Positions 6,033 through 14,226 of a DNA stretch of 14,637 bases are shown here, one piece after another. Where the stretch lies: contig JAIRXZ010000006.1 of NCBI GenBank assembly GCA_031267995.1, positions 1-14,637 on the forward strand. Direction: 5' to 3'. A program made the position numbers and the translations under genes. The notes beneath the pieces were generated by a model. The model was not told the DNA's origin, did no database searches, and saw only the letters and a program-made list of their open reading frames with translations. The stretch comes from Odoribacteraceae bacterium (GTDB lineage: Bacteria; Bacteroidota; Bacteroidia; Bacteroidales; Marinifilaceae). Numbering within the stretch: the first letter of the stretch is position 1; each line of letters starts with the position of its first letter.

Positions 6033-6841
6033 GTATGCAGATTTAGCAAGTGGACAAACGGCGAAGTATTAAAAGAGACATCCCCCAGCAGCGTCGCCAG
6101 CGCGGGATCCGCCAGCAACCGCGGGGCGGCAAAGTAGCGGGAAAGCAAAGCGTGCAACCGCTGGTCGACCACCCCCATCACCACCAGACTTGCCCGTTCA
6201 TCCAGTCGGCAATCGCGCGCCGCGTTCAGCGTGAAATAGAGAATATCCTCTTTTGTTTCGTGATGAAAAGCATTAAACAGCAGCGGCCTTCCGTCCCGCG
6301 TCACCAGCAAGTCGAAATAATCCCCGTGCACGTCGATAAACACCCCGTCCTGCATCCCGATTGCCAGGCGAACCAGCGACAGACCCCCCGGCAAGAATCT
6401 GCATCCCGGCTGCACCCGTCTGAACAGCAACCTCGTCCTCTCCGGCAAGGCGCTCACCAGTCGCGCCCCCCACTCCGTCACGGCGTGACGCAGCAAGTGC
6501 CCGCTCGCGGGACTCTCGTGATGAAACGCCCACAAAACCGGCAACTCCTCCCGACCGTAAAACCGGTCGGGCACCAGCATCTTCTCCCGGAAACTCACCG
6601 ACACGAACACCCGTTCATACCTCCCGGCCATCATCGGTTCCCCCTCCACGATCTCTCTCAGGCGGGCGAAGCGGGCATCCGGCGCGTCATCCTCGTACGG
6701 CTCGTGCGCGAAAGCCAGCAGCCGCCCCTTCCCGTCGCGGAGGCACAGCGAGCATCCCTCCACCCCGTCGCACACGGCGAGCGTCGTCCCCGCCGGGGCG
6801 TCCTCATCCGGTCTTTCAGTGAAGAAACGAGCACGTTGCAT
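6020..6841 (-). CDS. DUF3822 family protein
   Basis: This is a 273-residue soluble protein with no signal peptide or membrane helix. The fold looks like an actin/FtsA-type tandem ATPase-like shape, as DUF3822 proteins do: an N-terminal part with FVSVSFREKMLVPDRFY (about 98-114), then a second part with GVFIDVHGDYFDLLVTRDGR, PLLFNAFHHETKEDILYFTL and later LVVMGVVDQRLHALLSRYF, which match the family's conserved pattern. Its molecular role is unknown. In many Bacteroidetes it directly precedes rsmD, as here with a 13-bp overlap. It is divergent from the helicase gene with a 121-bp shared upstream region. I assign the family from pattern and neighbourhood. Confidence 0.8.
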   Translation of the reverse strand: MQRARFFTERPDEDAPAGTTLAVCDGVEGCSLCLRDGKGRLLAFAHEPYEDDAPDARFARLREIVEGEPMMAGRYERVFVSVSFREKMLVPDRFYGREELPVLWAFHHESPASGHLLRHAVTEWGARLVSALPERTRLLFRRVQPGCRFLPGGLSLVRLAIGMQDGVFIDVHGDYFDLLVTRDGRPLLFNAFHHETKEDILYFTLNAARDCRLDERASLVVMGVVDQRLHALLSRYFAAPRLLADPALATLLGDVSFNTSPFVHLLNLHTCAS

Positions 6842-6962
6842 ATCAAATCAAATTAACCGGGGAAACTCCCCATTTCTACATATCTTTACGCCGTTAACCC
6901 CCCGGGGCGACCATCTCCCCCCGGCGGCGCGGACAAAAATAGGAAAAAAGATCCACTTCACG
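6842..6962. promoter_or_regulatory. divergent intergenic region between DUF3822 and the helicase
   Basis: This holds a plus-strand near-consensus -7, TATCTTTA (6881-6888), which would start transcription about 70 bases before the helicase ATG, and a small inverted repeat, GGGGA-AAC-TCCCC (6859-6871), that could be an operator. No -33 box is clear for either direction. Confidence 0.35.
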
Positions 6963-8411
6963 ATGACACACGAACACTTTAAGCAGGCGCTTGCCGAGAA
7001 ATTCGCCCTCTCCTACTCCCCCTCCCAGCGCGAGGCCGTTGACCGCTTTATTGCTTTCCTCCAGGAGCGCGAGGAGAACCTCTTCCTCCTCAAGGGATAC
7101 GCCGGCACGGGCAAAACCTCCCTTGTTGCCGCCATTGTCAACACCCTTGTCGCTTTTGGTTTCCAGGTGGTGTTGCTTGCCCCCACCGGCCGCGCTGCCA
7201 AGGTCTTCTCCGCCTATGCCGGCCTCCCGGCGTACACCATCCACAAAAAAATCTACCGTCAGCGCGACGCACGCGATGGAATTGGTCTCTTCCAGCTCGG
7301 TTTCAATGGCGGCGCCAACGCGCTTTTTTTCGTCGACGAAGCCTCGATGATCGGCGCCGAGCTTTCCGACAGCACCTTCGGCAGCGGTTCCCTCCTCGAC
7401 GACCTTTTTCGTTACGTCTACAACGGCCGGGGCAACCGCCTCGTCCTCATTGGCGACGACGCCCAGCTGCCCCCTGTCGGCACCCGCCTCAGCCCGGCCC
7501 TGGACGCCGACTTTCTCCAGCGTCACCACGCCGTGCGGGTACACGAAGCCGCCCTTACCCACGTCATGCGCCAGGCCGAAGCCTCCGGCATCCTCTACAA
7601 CGCCACCCGCGTGCGCCAGATGATCGGTCGCGCCGGCCTTCCCCGTCTCCAGGCGGCCAGATTCCAGGACATCCGCCGCGTCACCGGCGCCGAGCTTATC
7701 GAGGAACTCGAGCAAAGCTACTCCCGCGTCGGCGAGGACGAAACCGTTGTCATCTGCCGATCCAACCGCCAGGCGCAGCGCTTCAACGCCGGCATCCGCG
7801 GCCGAATCCTCTACCGCGAGGAGGCGCTTTCCACCGGCGACAGGGTAATGATTGTCAAAAACAACTACTTCTGGCTATCCCCCGGCCAGGACGGGGAGAA
7901 AACCGCCGACAAGACCCCCACCGACTTCATCGCCAACGGCGACATGGCCACCATCCTCCGCGTCGGCCGTCATGCCGACCGTTACGGCTTCCATTTCGCC
8001 CGCGTCCGCCTGCGTCTTCATGGCCGCGAGGAAGAAACGGAAGCCTGGGTCATGCTCGACACCCTCGCCACGGAGTATCCCTCCCTCACCCGCGACGAGT
8101 ACGCGCGCCTCTACGCCGCCATCGAGGAAGACCACGTCGACGAGCCATCCCGCCAAAAACGCTACAAGAAAATACTCGAAAACGAATTCTTCAACGCCCT
8201 CCAACTCAAGTTCGCTTACGCCATCACCGGCCACAAAGCCCAGGGCGGCCAGTGGCATACCGTCCTTCTCGACCCCGGCCAGGGACGCGCCGATACCCCC
8301 GACGACGAGTACTGGCGATGGCTCTACACCGCCTTCACCCGCGCCCGCGCCTCCCTTCTCCTCGTCAACTTCGCCGACGCCTGGTTTGAAAATAAAAAGG
8401 TAGAAAAATAG
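6963..8411 (+). CDS. RecD-like superfamily 1 DNA helicase
   Basis: This is a 482-residue ATP-dependent helicase. Motifs in order are Walker A GYAGTGKTS (45-53), motif Ia LAPTGRAAKV (72-81), Walker B FFVDEAS (122-128), motif III GDDAQLPPVG (164-173), the conserved ITGHKAQG near the C-terminus (motif V) and YTAFTRAR (motif VI). The set and spacing match the RecD/TraA-type 5'-3' SF1 helicases that occur as single short proteins in Bacteroidetes, without the RecD2 N-terminal extension. I chose MTHEHFKQAL at 6963 as the start: the frame is open further upstream, but that extension overlaps the DUF3822 start, contains proline-rich non-conserved sequence and includes the promoter region. The next gene, ribF, is convergent, with 50 bp between stop codons. 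A role in DNA repair or recombination is inferred from the family. Confidence 0.92.
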   Translation: MTHEHFKQALAEKFALSYSPSQREAVDRFIAFLQEREENLFLLKGYAGTGKTSLVAAIVNTLVAFGFQVVLLAPTGRAAKVFSAYAGLPAYTIHKKIYRQRDARDGIGLFQLGFNGGANALFFVDEASMIGAELSDSTFGSGSLLDDLFRYVYNGRGNRLVLIGDDAQLPPVGTRLSPALDADFLQRHHAVRVHEAALTHVMRQAEASGILYNATRVRQMIGRAGLPRLQAARFQDIRRVTGAELIEELEQSYSRVGEDETVVICRSNRQAQRFNAGIRGRILYREEALSTGDRVMIVKNNYFWLSPGQDGEKTADKTPTDFIANGDMATILRVGRHADRYGFHFARVRLRLHGREEETEAWVMLDTLATEYPSLTRDEYARLYAAIEEDHVDEPSRQKRYKKILENEFFNALQLKFAYAITGHKAQGGQWHTVLLDPGQGRADTPDDEYWRWLYTAFTRARASLLLVNFADAWFENKKVEK

Positions 8412-8461
8412 AGAAAACCCCGCCGCCAGGGCAAGATGAAACCCCGGACAGGCCGCCGGCG

Positions 8462-9397
8462 TTACACCTCCCCCTCCAGCCTCTCCAGGGCTTGCTCCTT
8501 ATCCCGCGCCAGCTGCCGCGCCAGCTCCTCCACGTTCTCGAACCGGCGTTCGCCCCGCAGCCTGTCCACCAGCCGCACCGTCATCTCTTGCCCGTACGCG
8601 TCGGCGTTGAAATCAAAAAGATGCGCCTCTATCGACAACTCCCCCGACCGGCTCACCGTCGGCCTCGTCCCCACGTTCAGCAATCCTCCCGTCGTCACCC
8701 CCTTCACCGTTGCCAGCGCCGCGTAGGCCCCCGACGCCGGCAAGCACTTTCGCCCGTCCTCCACCTGCAGGTTTGCCGTCGGGAAGCCGATCCGCCGTCC
8801 CAGCCGTTCCCCCGCCACCACCCTGCCCGTCAGCGCGTAGCGGTACCCCAGCAGCTCGTTCACCAGTCGCGCGTCCCCCGTTGCCAGCGCGTCGCGAATC
8901 CGCGTGGAACTCACCCGACCCTCCCCCGTCACCAGCGCCGGCACCCGTTGCAGGAAGAATCCCGATGCCGCCGCCAGTCCCCTCAGCCCCTCGAAGTCCC
9001 CTTCCCTTCCTCGCCCGAAGCGGTGATCGAACCCCACCACCAGCCCCTTCATCCCGATCGTCCCCACCAGCACCCGCTCCACGAACTCGGCATACGCCAG
9101 CCCCCCCAGCTCCGTCGTGAAGGGCAGCACCACCAGGTGTTCCACCCCTCTTGCCCCCAGGATCTCCGCTTTTTCCCTCGTCGTTGTCAGGATTCCCGGC
9201 GCCCGTTCCATCGGGAACAGCACCTCTCGCGGGTGCGGGTCAAAAGTCACCACCACGGCCTCCCCTCGCGTCTTTGCTGCCGCCTCCACCAGGGCGTCCA
9301 CCACGCTCAGGTGCCCGCGGTGCACCCCGTCGAAGCTGCCCACCGTCACCACCGGACGCCCGAACGCCCGCGCCTGAATCCCGTCATGAATCGTCAT
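8462..9397 (-). CDS. ribF: RibF, bifunctional riboflavin kinase/FMN adenylyltransferase
   Basis: RibF phosphorylates riboflavin to FMN and adenylates FMN to FAD in the cytoplasm. The 311-residue protein is full length. The N-terminal nucleotidyltransferase domain shows VGSFDGVHRGHL (19-30), TFDPHPREVL (51-60), VGFDHRFG (121-128) and SSTRIR (163-168). The C-terminal flavokinase domain shows GRRIGFPTANL (200-210), NVGTRPT (241-247) and EAHLFDFN (257-264) with the catalytic-type glutamate. It starts with ATG at 9397. A -7 element lies at 9429-9436. It is convergent with the helicase and divergent from the large lipoprotein gene. Confidence 0.96.
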   Translation of the reverse strand: MTIHDGIQARAFGRPVVTVGSFDGVHRGHLSVVDALVEAAAKTRGEAVVVTFDPHPREVLFPMERAPGILTTTREKAEILGARGVEHLVVLPFTTELGGLAYAEFVERVLVGTIGMKGLVVGFDHRFGRGREGDFEGLRGLAAASGFFLQRVPALVTGEGRVSSTRIRDALATGDARLVNELLGYRYALTGRVVAGERLGRRIGFPTANLQVEDGRKCLPASGAYAALATVKGVTTGGLLNVGTRPTVSRSGELSIEAHLFDFNADAYGQEMTVRLVDRLRGERRFENVEELARQLARDKEQALERLEGEV

Positions 9398-9428
9398 CTT
9401 TGTCTACATTTAAAAAAACTTTCACGGG

Positions 9429-9436
9429 CAAAAGTA
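9429..9436 (-). promoter_or_regulatory. candidate -7 element for ribF
   Basis: TACTTTTG on the minus strand matches TAnnTTTG and is 31 bases upstream of the ribF ATG, giving a short leader. No TTTG -33 box is seen. Confidence 0.45.
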
Positions 9437-9572
9437 CGACTAATTCACTTCATTCACTCGCCGCCGCGTCAATTCGCCGGGAAGAGGCGGCGGGAGGGAT
9501 ACCCTATTTGCGGAAAAAAGTCCCAATTTTTTGGCGTTTTTTCGATTTCCAAAATTTTTTTTCCGGCCAATG

Positions 9573-9603
9573 CTTGAAAATGCAGTTTCAGACTGTATAT
9601 TTG
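9573..9603 (+). promoter_or_regulatory. Bacteroidetes-type promoter of the large surface lipoprotein
   Basis: CTTG (9573-9576), a 19-base spacer and TATATTTG (9596-9603, a full TAnnTTTG match) fit the consensus. The predicted start near 9610 leaves about 46 bases to the ATG at 9656. This supports the upstream ATG as the real start even though it puts an unusually long stretch before the signal peptide. Confidence 0.7.
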
Positions 9604-9655
9604 CGGCCTGGAAATGAATGAAGTGGAACAAGGAATGAAACAATAACTAAGATCG

Positions 9656-12619
9656 ATGAAACATTTGAACACGAAGGAGATTAGCCCCGATGCACACGCG
9701 GGAACACCACAGGAAAACACGAGAGTACCGGCAAGCCGGTACAGCGGGCAACACGCCCGCCCCGGGCGAGCAACCACACCTTATATAGTAGCCCGCCTTT
9801 TTTCATGTTTACAAGCGAAGCTATTTGTGTTGGCCGCGATCCTGGCCTTTGCCGGATCTTGCGTGACGAATGTCAACGAGGGCAACCCCGTTGCCAGCGA
9901 CGGGGAACATCTCGTCACCCTATCCTTTACCGTCCCCGGCGCACCCACCCGCGCGATGGACGAGGAGGCCGTCGAAACCATCGATGTCCGCCTCTTTGAC
10001 CCGTCAACGGACAACATCGTTTACCGCGCCCTCGGCACCAAGCCCTCGGCGGGGCAGTTCACCGTCAAGCTGCCGTCGAACACCTATAATATAGTAGTGC
10101 TGGCCAACGCCCGCGCGATGATCCCCGCGGCGTACCCGCCCGCCACCACGGGAGCGTCGTTCACCAACGACACGCGGGACGTCGTCCTCGCCGCCATCAC
10201 CAAAAGCATCGCCCCCGTCAGCGCCCACCAGTGGCCGGCCACCTTCGACCGTATCCCGATGTGGGGCTACAGCGATGGCTTCGTGGTCGGCGCCTCCTCC
10301 CCCACCATCAGCCTGACGCGGATGATTGCCAAGGTGGACATCACCGTGGGCGGCGCGGTGGTTGACTTCTGGCTGGCAAACGTCCGCCTCTATAATTACA
10401 GCACCGCTGGAAACATCGCTCCTGCCGCCCTTCCTCCTACCGCCCCCGCCGGCAACCGGTACGATGGTTACGACATCACCCAGTGGAACAGCATCCCGGC
10501 CGGCATCAAGGCTTACGCCCCCCACCTCCCCACCGGCGTCAAAGCCACGGACGACTACATTGCCTACAACGCAGACCCCTCCAAGACCAAGGACATCGTC
10601 GAGTACAAGAACAGCATCTACGCCTTCGAAGCCGCGACGGGCCTCGTGTACCCCGTCGCCGGCTGGAAGCAAAACACCTGCCTCGTCATTGGCGGATATT
10701 ATCAAAGCACCGCCTTCCCCACCTACTACCGCGTGGAGTTCGCGAACACCACGAACGGCCAGCTTCCCCTCCTCCGCAATCATAAATATAATGTCACCAT
10801 CACCGGCGTCTCCGCCCACGGCTACCCCACGCCCGAAGACGCCTACAACAATCCCCCGTCCAACATCACCGTCCAAATCACCGCGTGGAACGACGGCGGC
10901 CTGGACGACATCACCTTCGATCCCCAGAACTACCTCGCCGTGGACAAGAGCGAACTCACCTTCTACGCCGCCGGCGGCAGCAAAAGCATGGCGGCCATCA
11001 CGGACTTCCCCTCCGGCTGGACGGTGGATGCCAACGATCTCCCCACCTGGTTAACGATCACCACCCCCGTCCTCGACGGTTCCGACATCGCTCACGGGTT
11101 GCAGGACGTGAAGACAACCCTCACCCTCGCTGCCTCCTCCACCTCCGCCGCCCGCGCGACCGAGTTCTACATCGTCGCCGGCAACCTCCGCAAAAAGATC
11201 ATCGTCACGCAAAGCGCCGAGGAGGAGTTCTCCATCTTTATCACCGACCCCGTCACGGGCAAGCCGCTGGACGAACTCACCTTTGGTGCGGGCAATGCCA
11301 CGTACGGATCCCTCCCCGCCGCGCAAACCTTCCGCGTGACGTGGTTCCCGGCGAGCGCGAATTGCGATGTGACGCTGACCCCCGTCGCGGGCATGACCCC
11401 CATCACCTTCAACACCACCGGGAGCGGCGTCAATCCCGTGACCATCTCCCCCCTCACCGGGGGATCTGTAGACATTATCATTCAGCCCGACGCCTTGTTT
11501 CCGAGCGACCTGAACCCCGTCTCCCGCCTGGACTTCACCGTCACCCGCGGCGGCCAGCAGCGGATGGCAGTCCTCTACCTTCGGCAGGTCAACAACTACG
11601 TCATCGTGGAATCGGTAGCGTCGGGGTACGATGCCGACGGCGCCACCACCCACTCCTTCACCGTCAAGAGCAACTGCTCGTGGTTATCCTACCTCGACGG
11701 GGGCGGCAGTGATCTTGACGACCTGATCAACTGGAAGACTTCCGGCGGCGGCCCGAACCCCGCGGGCGAAACCTTCAAGTTCATCCTTAACTCCCGCACG
11801 GACCCCGAACCGGCCACGATCTCCTTCACGAACTCCGATCACTCGCTCACCTACGCGACGGCCGTCATCCACGGCGTTACCCCCCCTCCTCCCTACCTCT
11901 CTCTCTCTCAAACGACGTACAAAACGAACACCTCCGGGGTATATTCCAGGGAAATCGCCATGACCACCAACATCCCCGCCTCCCGGCTCGGCGCGACGGT
12001 CACCGGCGCCGGTGGTCAGGTCACCGGGGCAACCATCGTGGCTGACCCCACGCTAAAGGTAGATTTTAACAACACGCTGTTGGGGTCCTCCCTCCAAACC
12101 TACACCGTGGACGTGACGTACGACGCCCACGTGATGGCCACCCTCACCGTGCGCGTGTCCGGCTCCAGCTGGAATATGACAGACGATAAACTCGTCGGCC
12201 CGATAAATTTAGATATAACCGCGACAACTATCCTGAATAACGCGACGTTCTGCCCGACCGGCTCGTCCCAACCGCGATCACCGGAAGAGGCCATGTGGTA
12301 CGAGGCCAACGTGGGGAATATGAATTCACCGCGCGGGGTTTTGGTTTCCGACTTTCCGATGGTTCAAGAAGGCGCGTATGGTGTGCTATGGTTAGGAGCC
12401 CCTACAAAAATCGGTCAAAATAAAACAACTGGTGAGAAGGGTGTATTTATAATGGCATCATGTATATACAATCAGCAGTTGTATAGTGTTGAAAATACTA
12501 ATAATAACGCGACATACCAGTCAACTAAATATATTGTGCCGCATGGGCAAGCTATTAGGTACCCCCCCAGCATCAACGATATTGTTGATTTGGACTTCAG
12601 ATGCGTCGTCTGGGACTAA
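9656..12619 (+). CDS. large fimbrillin-like lipoprotein with BACON domain
   Basis: This is a 987-residue secreted lipoprotein. A hydrophobic segment (about 55-66, LFVLAAILAFAG) ends in the lipobox FAGSC (Cys69). Downstream, LVTLSFTVPGAPTRAMDEE (about 84-102) followed by a predicted V-R-L-F-D strand is the usual start of Mfa/FimA-like and DUF4906 proteins of the Bacteroidales. Residues about 425-521 (LAVDKSELTFYAAGG to KKIIVTQSA) fit a BACON domain, a beta-sandwich often involved in carbohydrate or mucin contact. More Ig-like strands follow. The protein ends in DLDFRCVVWD, resembling the C-terminal R-C-V-R-D of related surface proteins. Such proteins form fimbrial tips or surface adhesins. Oddities: about 52 residues precede the signal peptide, most encoded by palindrome-rich DNA (9725-9767), and the last about 90 codons are much more AT-rich than the rest. 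The exact subfamily is uncertain. Confidence 0.8.
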   Translation: MKHLNTKEISPDAHAGTPQENTRVPASRYSGQHARPGRATTPYIVARLFSCLQAKLFVLAAILAFAGSCVTNVNEGNPVASDGEHLVTLSFTVPGAPTRAMDEEAVETIDVRLFDPSTDNIVYRALGTKPSAGQFTVKLPSNTYNIVVLANARAMIPAAYPPATTGASFTNDTRDVVLAAITKSIAPVSAHQWPATFDRIPMWGYSDGFVVGASSPTISLTRMIAKVDITVGGAVVDFWLANVRLYNYSTAGNIAPAALPPTAPAGNRYDGYDITQWNSIPAGIKAYAPHLPTGVKATDDYIAYNADPSKTKDIVEYKNSIYAFEAATGLVYPVAGWKQNTCLVIGGYYQSTAFPTYYRVEFANTTNGQLPLLRNHKYNVTITGVSAHGYPTPEDAYNNPPSNITVQITAWNDGGLDDITFDPQNYLAVDKSELTFYAAGGSKSMAAITDFPSGWTVDANDLPTWLTITTPVLDGSDIAHGLQDVKTTLTLAASSTSAARATEFYIVAGNLRKKIIVTQSAEEEFSIFITDPVTGKPLDELTFGAGNATYGSLPAAQTFRVTWFPASANCDVTLTPVAGMTPITFNTTGSGVNPVTISPLTGGSVDIIIQPDALFPSDLNPVSRLDFTVTRGGQQRMAVLYLRQVNNYVIVESVASGYDADGATTHSFTVKSNCSWLSYLDGGGSDLDDLINWKTSGGGPNPAGETFKFILNSRTDPEPATISFTNSDHSLTYATAVIHGVTPPPPYLSLSQTTYKTNTSGVYSREIAMTTNIPASRLGATVTGAGGQVTGATIVADPTLKVDFNNTLLGSSLQTYTVDVTYDAHVMATLTVRVSGSSWNMTDDKLVGPINLDITATTILNNATFCPTGSSQPRSPEEAMWYEANVGNMNSPRGVLVSDFPMVQEGAYGVLWLGAPTKIGQNKTTGEKGVFIMASCIYNQQLYSVENTNNNATYQSTKYIVPHGQAIRYPPSINDIVDLDFRCVVWD
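9725..9767. repeat. tandem palindromes inside the leader of the large lipoprotein gene
   Basis: GTACCGGC (9725-9732) and GCCGGTAC (9735-9742) form a perfect 8-bp stem with a 2-base loop. Right after it GCGGGC (9744-9749) pairs with GCCCGC (9755-9760). The latter arm can instead pair as GCCCG/CGGGC with 9763-9767, so the two structures exclude each other. The element is translated in frame, between the ATG and the signal peptide. Confidence 0.75.
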
Positions 12620-12632
12620 AACGAACAACAAC

Positions 12633-13052
12633 ATGAAAGCATATCTAAAAACCACGCGCCAACGCCCCGCGAACGCGGGAGAAATCACCCCGCTCGCGCC
12701 CGAAACACCGCCCCGCGCGCCAGGAAATAAAAATAAACCGCGAGGGATAGAAAATAACCCTCGCGGGATAAAAAATAACCCTCGCGGGATAGAGAAAAAC
12801 CCTCGCGGGATAAAAAATAACCCTCGCGGAACAGAAGAAAACCCTCGCGGGATAAAAAATAACCCTCGCGGGATAGAAGAAAACCCTCGCGGGATAAAAA
12901 ATAACCCTTGCGGAACAGAAGAAAACCCTCGCGGGATAAAAAATAACCCTCGCGGGATAACAAAAAACCCTCGCGGAAGATTTTTCGCCACGGGGGCAGT
13001 GCTCGAACCCGTCCACGCCGGACAGTATATTTTTCGTCAAACAACAATTTAA
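12633..13052 (+). CDS. possible small protein built of PRGI heptad repeats
   Basis: A 139-codon open frame starts with ATG 13 bases after the stop of the large lipoprotein gene. The product has a basic, proline-rich start (MKAYLKTTRQRPANAGEITP), then about eleven 7-residue units of the type NPRGIKN and NPRGIEE in alternation, and a tail ending FRQTTI. There is no signal peptide or known domain. For coding: position in the cassette, and a first unit spelled with different bases yet still giving PRGIEN. Against: the 21-bp period keeps several frames open on both strands, the AT-rich codons (ATA, AAA, AAT) differ from the neighbours, and the tail overlaps the likely promoter of the next gene. 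It may equally be a non-coding repeat array. Confidence 0.35.
   Translation: MKAYLKTTRQRPANAGEITPLAPETPPRAPGNKNKPRGIENNPRGIKNNPRGIEKNPRGIKNNPRGTEENPRGIKNNPRGIEENPRGIKNNPCGTEENPRGIKNNPRGITKNPRGRFFATGAVLEPVHAGQYIFRQTTI
12735..12980. repeat. 21-bp tandem repeat array, about 11.7 units
   Basis: Units begin AACCCTCGCGGGATA and run 21 bp: 12735-12755 (divergent first unit, CCGCGAGGG core), then exact-length units at 12756, 12777, 12798, 12819, 12840, 12861, 12882, 12903, 12924 and 12945, and a partial unit at 12966. The unit ending alternates between AAAAAAT and a GAA/GAG-containing form, giving a 42-bp higher-order period. Units 4 and 8 share the GCGGAACAGAAGAA variant, which suggests duplication of blocks of four units (84 bp). 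Confidence 0.95.
13026..13033 (+). promoter_or_regulatory. candidate -7 element for the helical/Ig-like protein gene
   Basis: TATATTTT matches seven of eight positions of a TAnnTTTG box and lies 31 bases before the ATG at 13064. The region between is AT-rich. No -33 box is evident. Confidence 0.35.
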
Positions 13053-13063
13053 ATTTAAAAGGT

Positions 13064-14068
13064 ATGAAAACAAAAAACAAGTTTTTACAAGTGCTCAACG
13101 AGATCCTCTTCGGACGCTACTCCTGGTTCCTGCCTCCCACGCGGAGGAGCGAAATCGCGAGGCGGTTTGAATCCGCCGCCATCCTGACCCTTGCCGCCAT
13201 GGGCTACGCCGACTTGTCGCCCGAACTGGTGAGCCGCGTTGGCGGCTGGCACAAGTCCATCCTCCAGCAAATAGGCAACGTCCAGACGCTCAAGGACGGG
13301 TTGATCGCCCGCGAAAGCACCCTGCCGGTGCCCCTGGACTACAAAGAACGCCTCACCAAGGCCGCCGCCAAGCTGGCCGACTACGTCACCAAAAGCGCCG
13401 CCGGCAACATCACGGCCAACGAACGGCACGAACGAAACTCGCTGCTCAAAGCTACCGTGGGCTTCTGCCTCCACACCGTTAGACCCTGGGTGTACGGCGA
13501 GTACGCGCAAGGAAACCTGACGGTCGACGACGTGCACGAACTCGGCTTCCTCCTCCCCGGCGAAACCGGCGGCAACCACGAGCTGACGGATCCCACGGAC
13601 ATCATGATCGAGGTGAAATCACAGATCATCAGCGGCAACATCGTCCGCATCATCTTCGACCAGGCCTCCGTCAAGAACGCCGGCCCGGTGCTGCGCGGGT
13701 GGGCGCCCGGAACGCGCATGGCTCGCCTCGTGATCTACGCCGTGGACGGGCACACGGAGGTGGTGAACATGATGACTACCCACTTGCACAACGACATCGT
13801 GTTGCCCGAAGACTGCCACGGCAAGCAATTCCTGGTGAGGGCTACCTTCCTCAAACACGTTAACGACGAACCCCGCTGGAGCAACGAAGTGACCTTCTCC
13901 ATGCCGCTGACGACCGGCGACCTCGCCCGCGCTATCGACCAGCAGCATTACGAGGATTACGAGGCCAGCCTCCGCGAGGTGGAGCGTCACCGCCAGGAGA
14001 TCGAAAAACTCCACGCCGAGCTGGAGGCGGCACGCGCTAACCGGGGCGGCGAGGGTTCCGCGAGTTGA
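13064..14068 (+). CDS. uncharacterised cytoplasmic protein: helical region, Ig-like region, coiled coil
   Basis: This is a 334-residue protein that I cannot name. Residues 1-150 look all-helical (for example SEIARRFESAAILTLAAMGY and KERLTKAAAKLADYVTKSAA). Residues about 177-282 look like a beta-sandwich of Ig/Fn3 type (IMIEVKSQIISGNIVRIIFD; RMARLVIYAVDG; QFLVRATFLKHVNDEPRWSN and the final EVTFSMPL). Residues about 286-325 form a charged coiled coil (YEASLREVERHRQEIEKLHA). There is no signal peptide and no membrane segment. Similar helical plus Fn3-like proteins without known function are common in Bacteroidales; that comparison is from memory of their layout and is not a database match. It is the last gene of the plus-strand cassette and ends well before the terminator at 14227. 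GC content is like the core genome. Confidence 0.75.
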   Translation: MKTKNKFLQVLNEILFGRYSWFLPPTRRSEIARRFESAAILTLAAMGYADLSPELVSRVGGWHKSILQQIGNVQTLKDGLIARESTLPVPLDYKERLTKAAAKLADYVTKSAAGNITANERHERNSLLKATVGFCLHTVRPWVYGEYAQGNLTVDDVHELGFLLPGETGGNHELTDPTDIMIEVKSQIISGNIVRIIFDQASVKNAGPVLRGWAPGTRMARLVIYAVDGHTEVVNMMTTHLHNDIVLPEDCHGKQFLVRATFLKHVNDEPRWSNEVTFSMPLTTGDLARAIDQQHYEDYEASLREVERHRQEIEKLHAELEAARANRGGEGSAS

Positions 14069-14226
14069 ATCCCCCTCTCTCCCGAACGGCCAAGAGATAA
14101 CCGCCGGTGGTTAGCCGCCGGCGAAACAAGAGCAAAGGTTTTTTACTTTCATTGTTAATGTTAATTTAGAAGTTCATTCTTAAATCGACGGTCACTGTAC
14201 AGTAATCCGCTCTGTAAGTGAACCCC
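14069..14226. other. intergenic region, possible untranslated or small-RNA region
   Basis: No open frame is convincing. It contains GCCGG/CCGGC arms (14103-14107, 14118-14122), an AT-rich stretch (14138-14175) and a perfect 10-bp palindrome, ACTGTACAGT (about 14195-14204). Because a strong terminator follows, this could be a 3' untranslated region or a short independent RNA. Confidence 0.4.

Noticed and set aside
6819..6962. N-terminal extension of the helicase
   Set aside because: The extension overlaps the divergent DUF3822 start and the promoter region and is not conserved in type; the ATG at 6963 gives the usual N-terminus.
6894..7715. Minus-strand open frame of 273 codons opposite the helicase
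   Set aside because: It is antisense to the helicase motifs and has a Gly/Val/Glu-rich shadow composition.
8412..8461. Bidirectional terminator between the helicase and ribF
   Set aside because: Only weak, widely spaced GC-rich complementarity is present, with no T-tract on either strand.
8492..9577. Long plus-strand open frame of 361 codons opposite ribF
   Set aside because: It is antisense to a clearly recognisable ribF and its product is low-complexity, rich in Pro, His and Arg, as expected from the complement of GC-rich coding DNA.
12735..12980. CRISPR array
   Set aside because: The 21-bp units follow each other directly without spacers; the variation is a few bases inside the unit.
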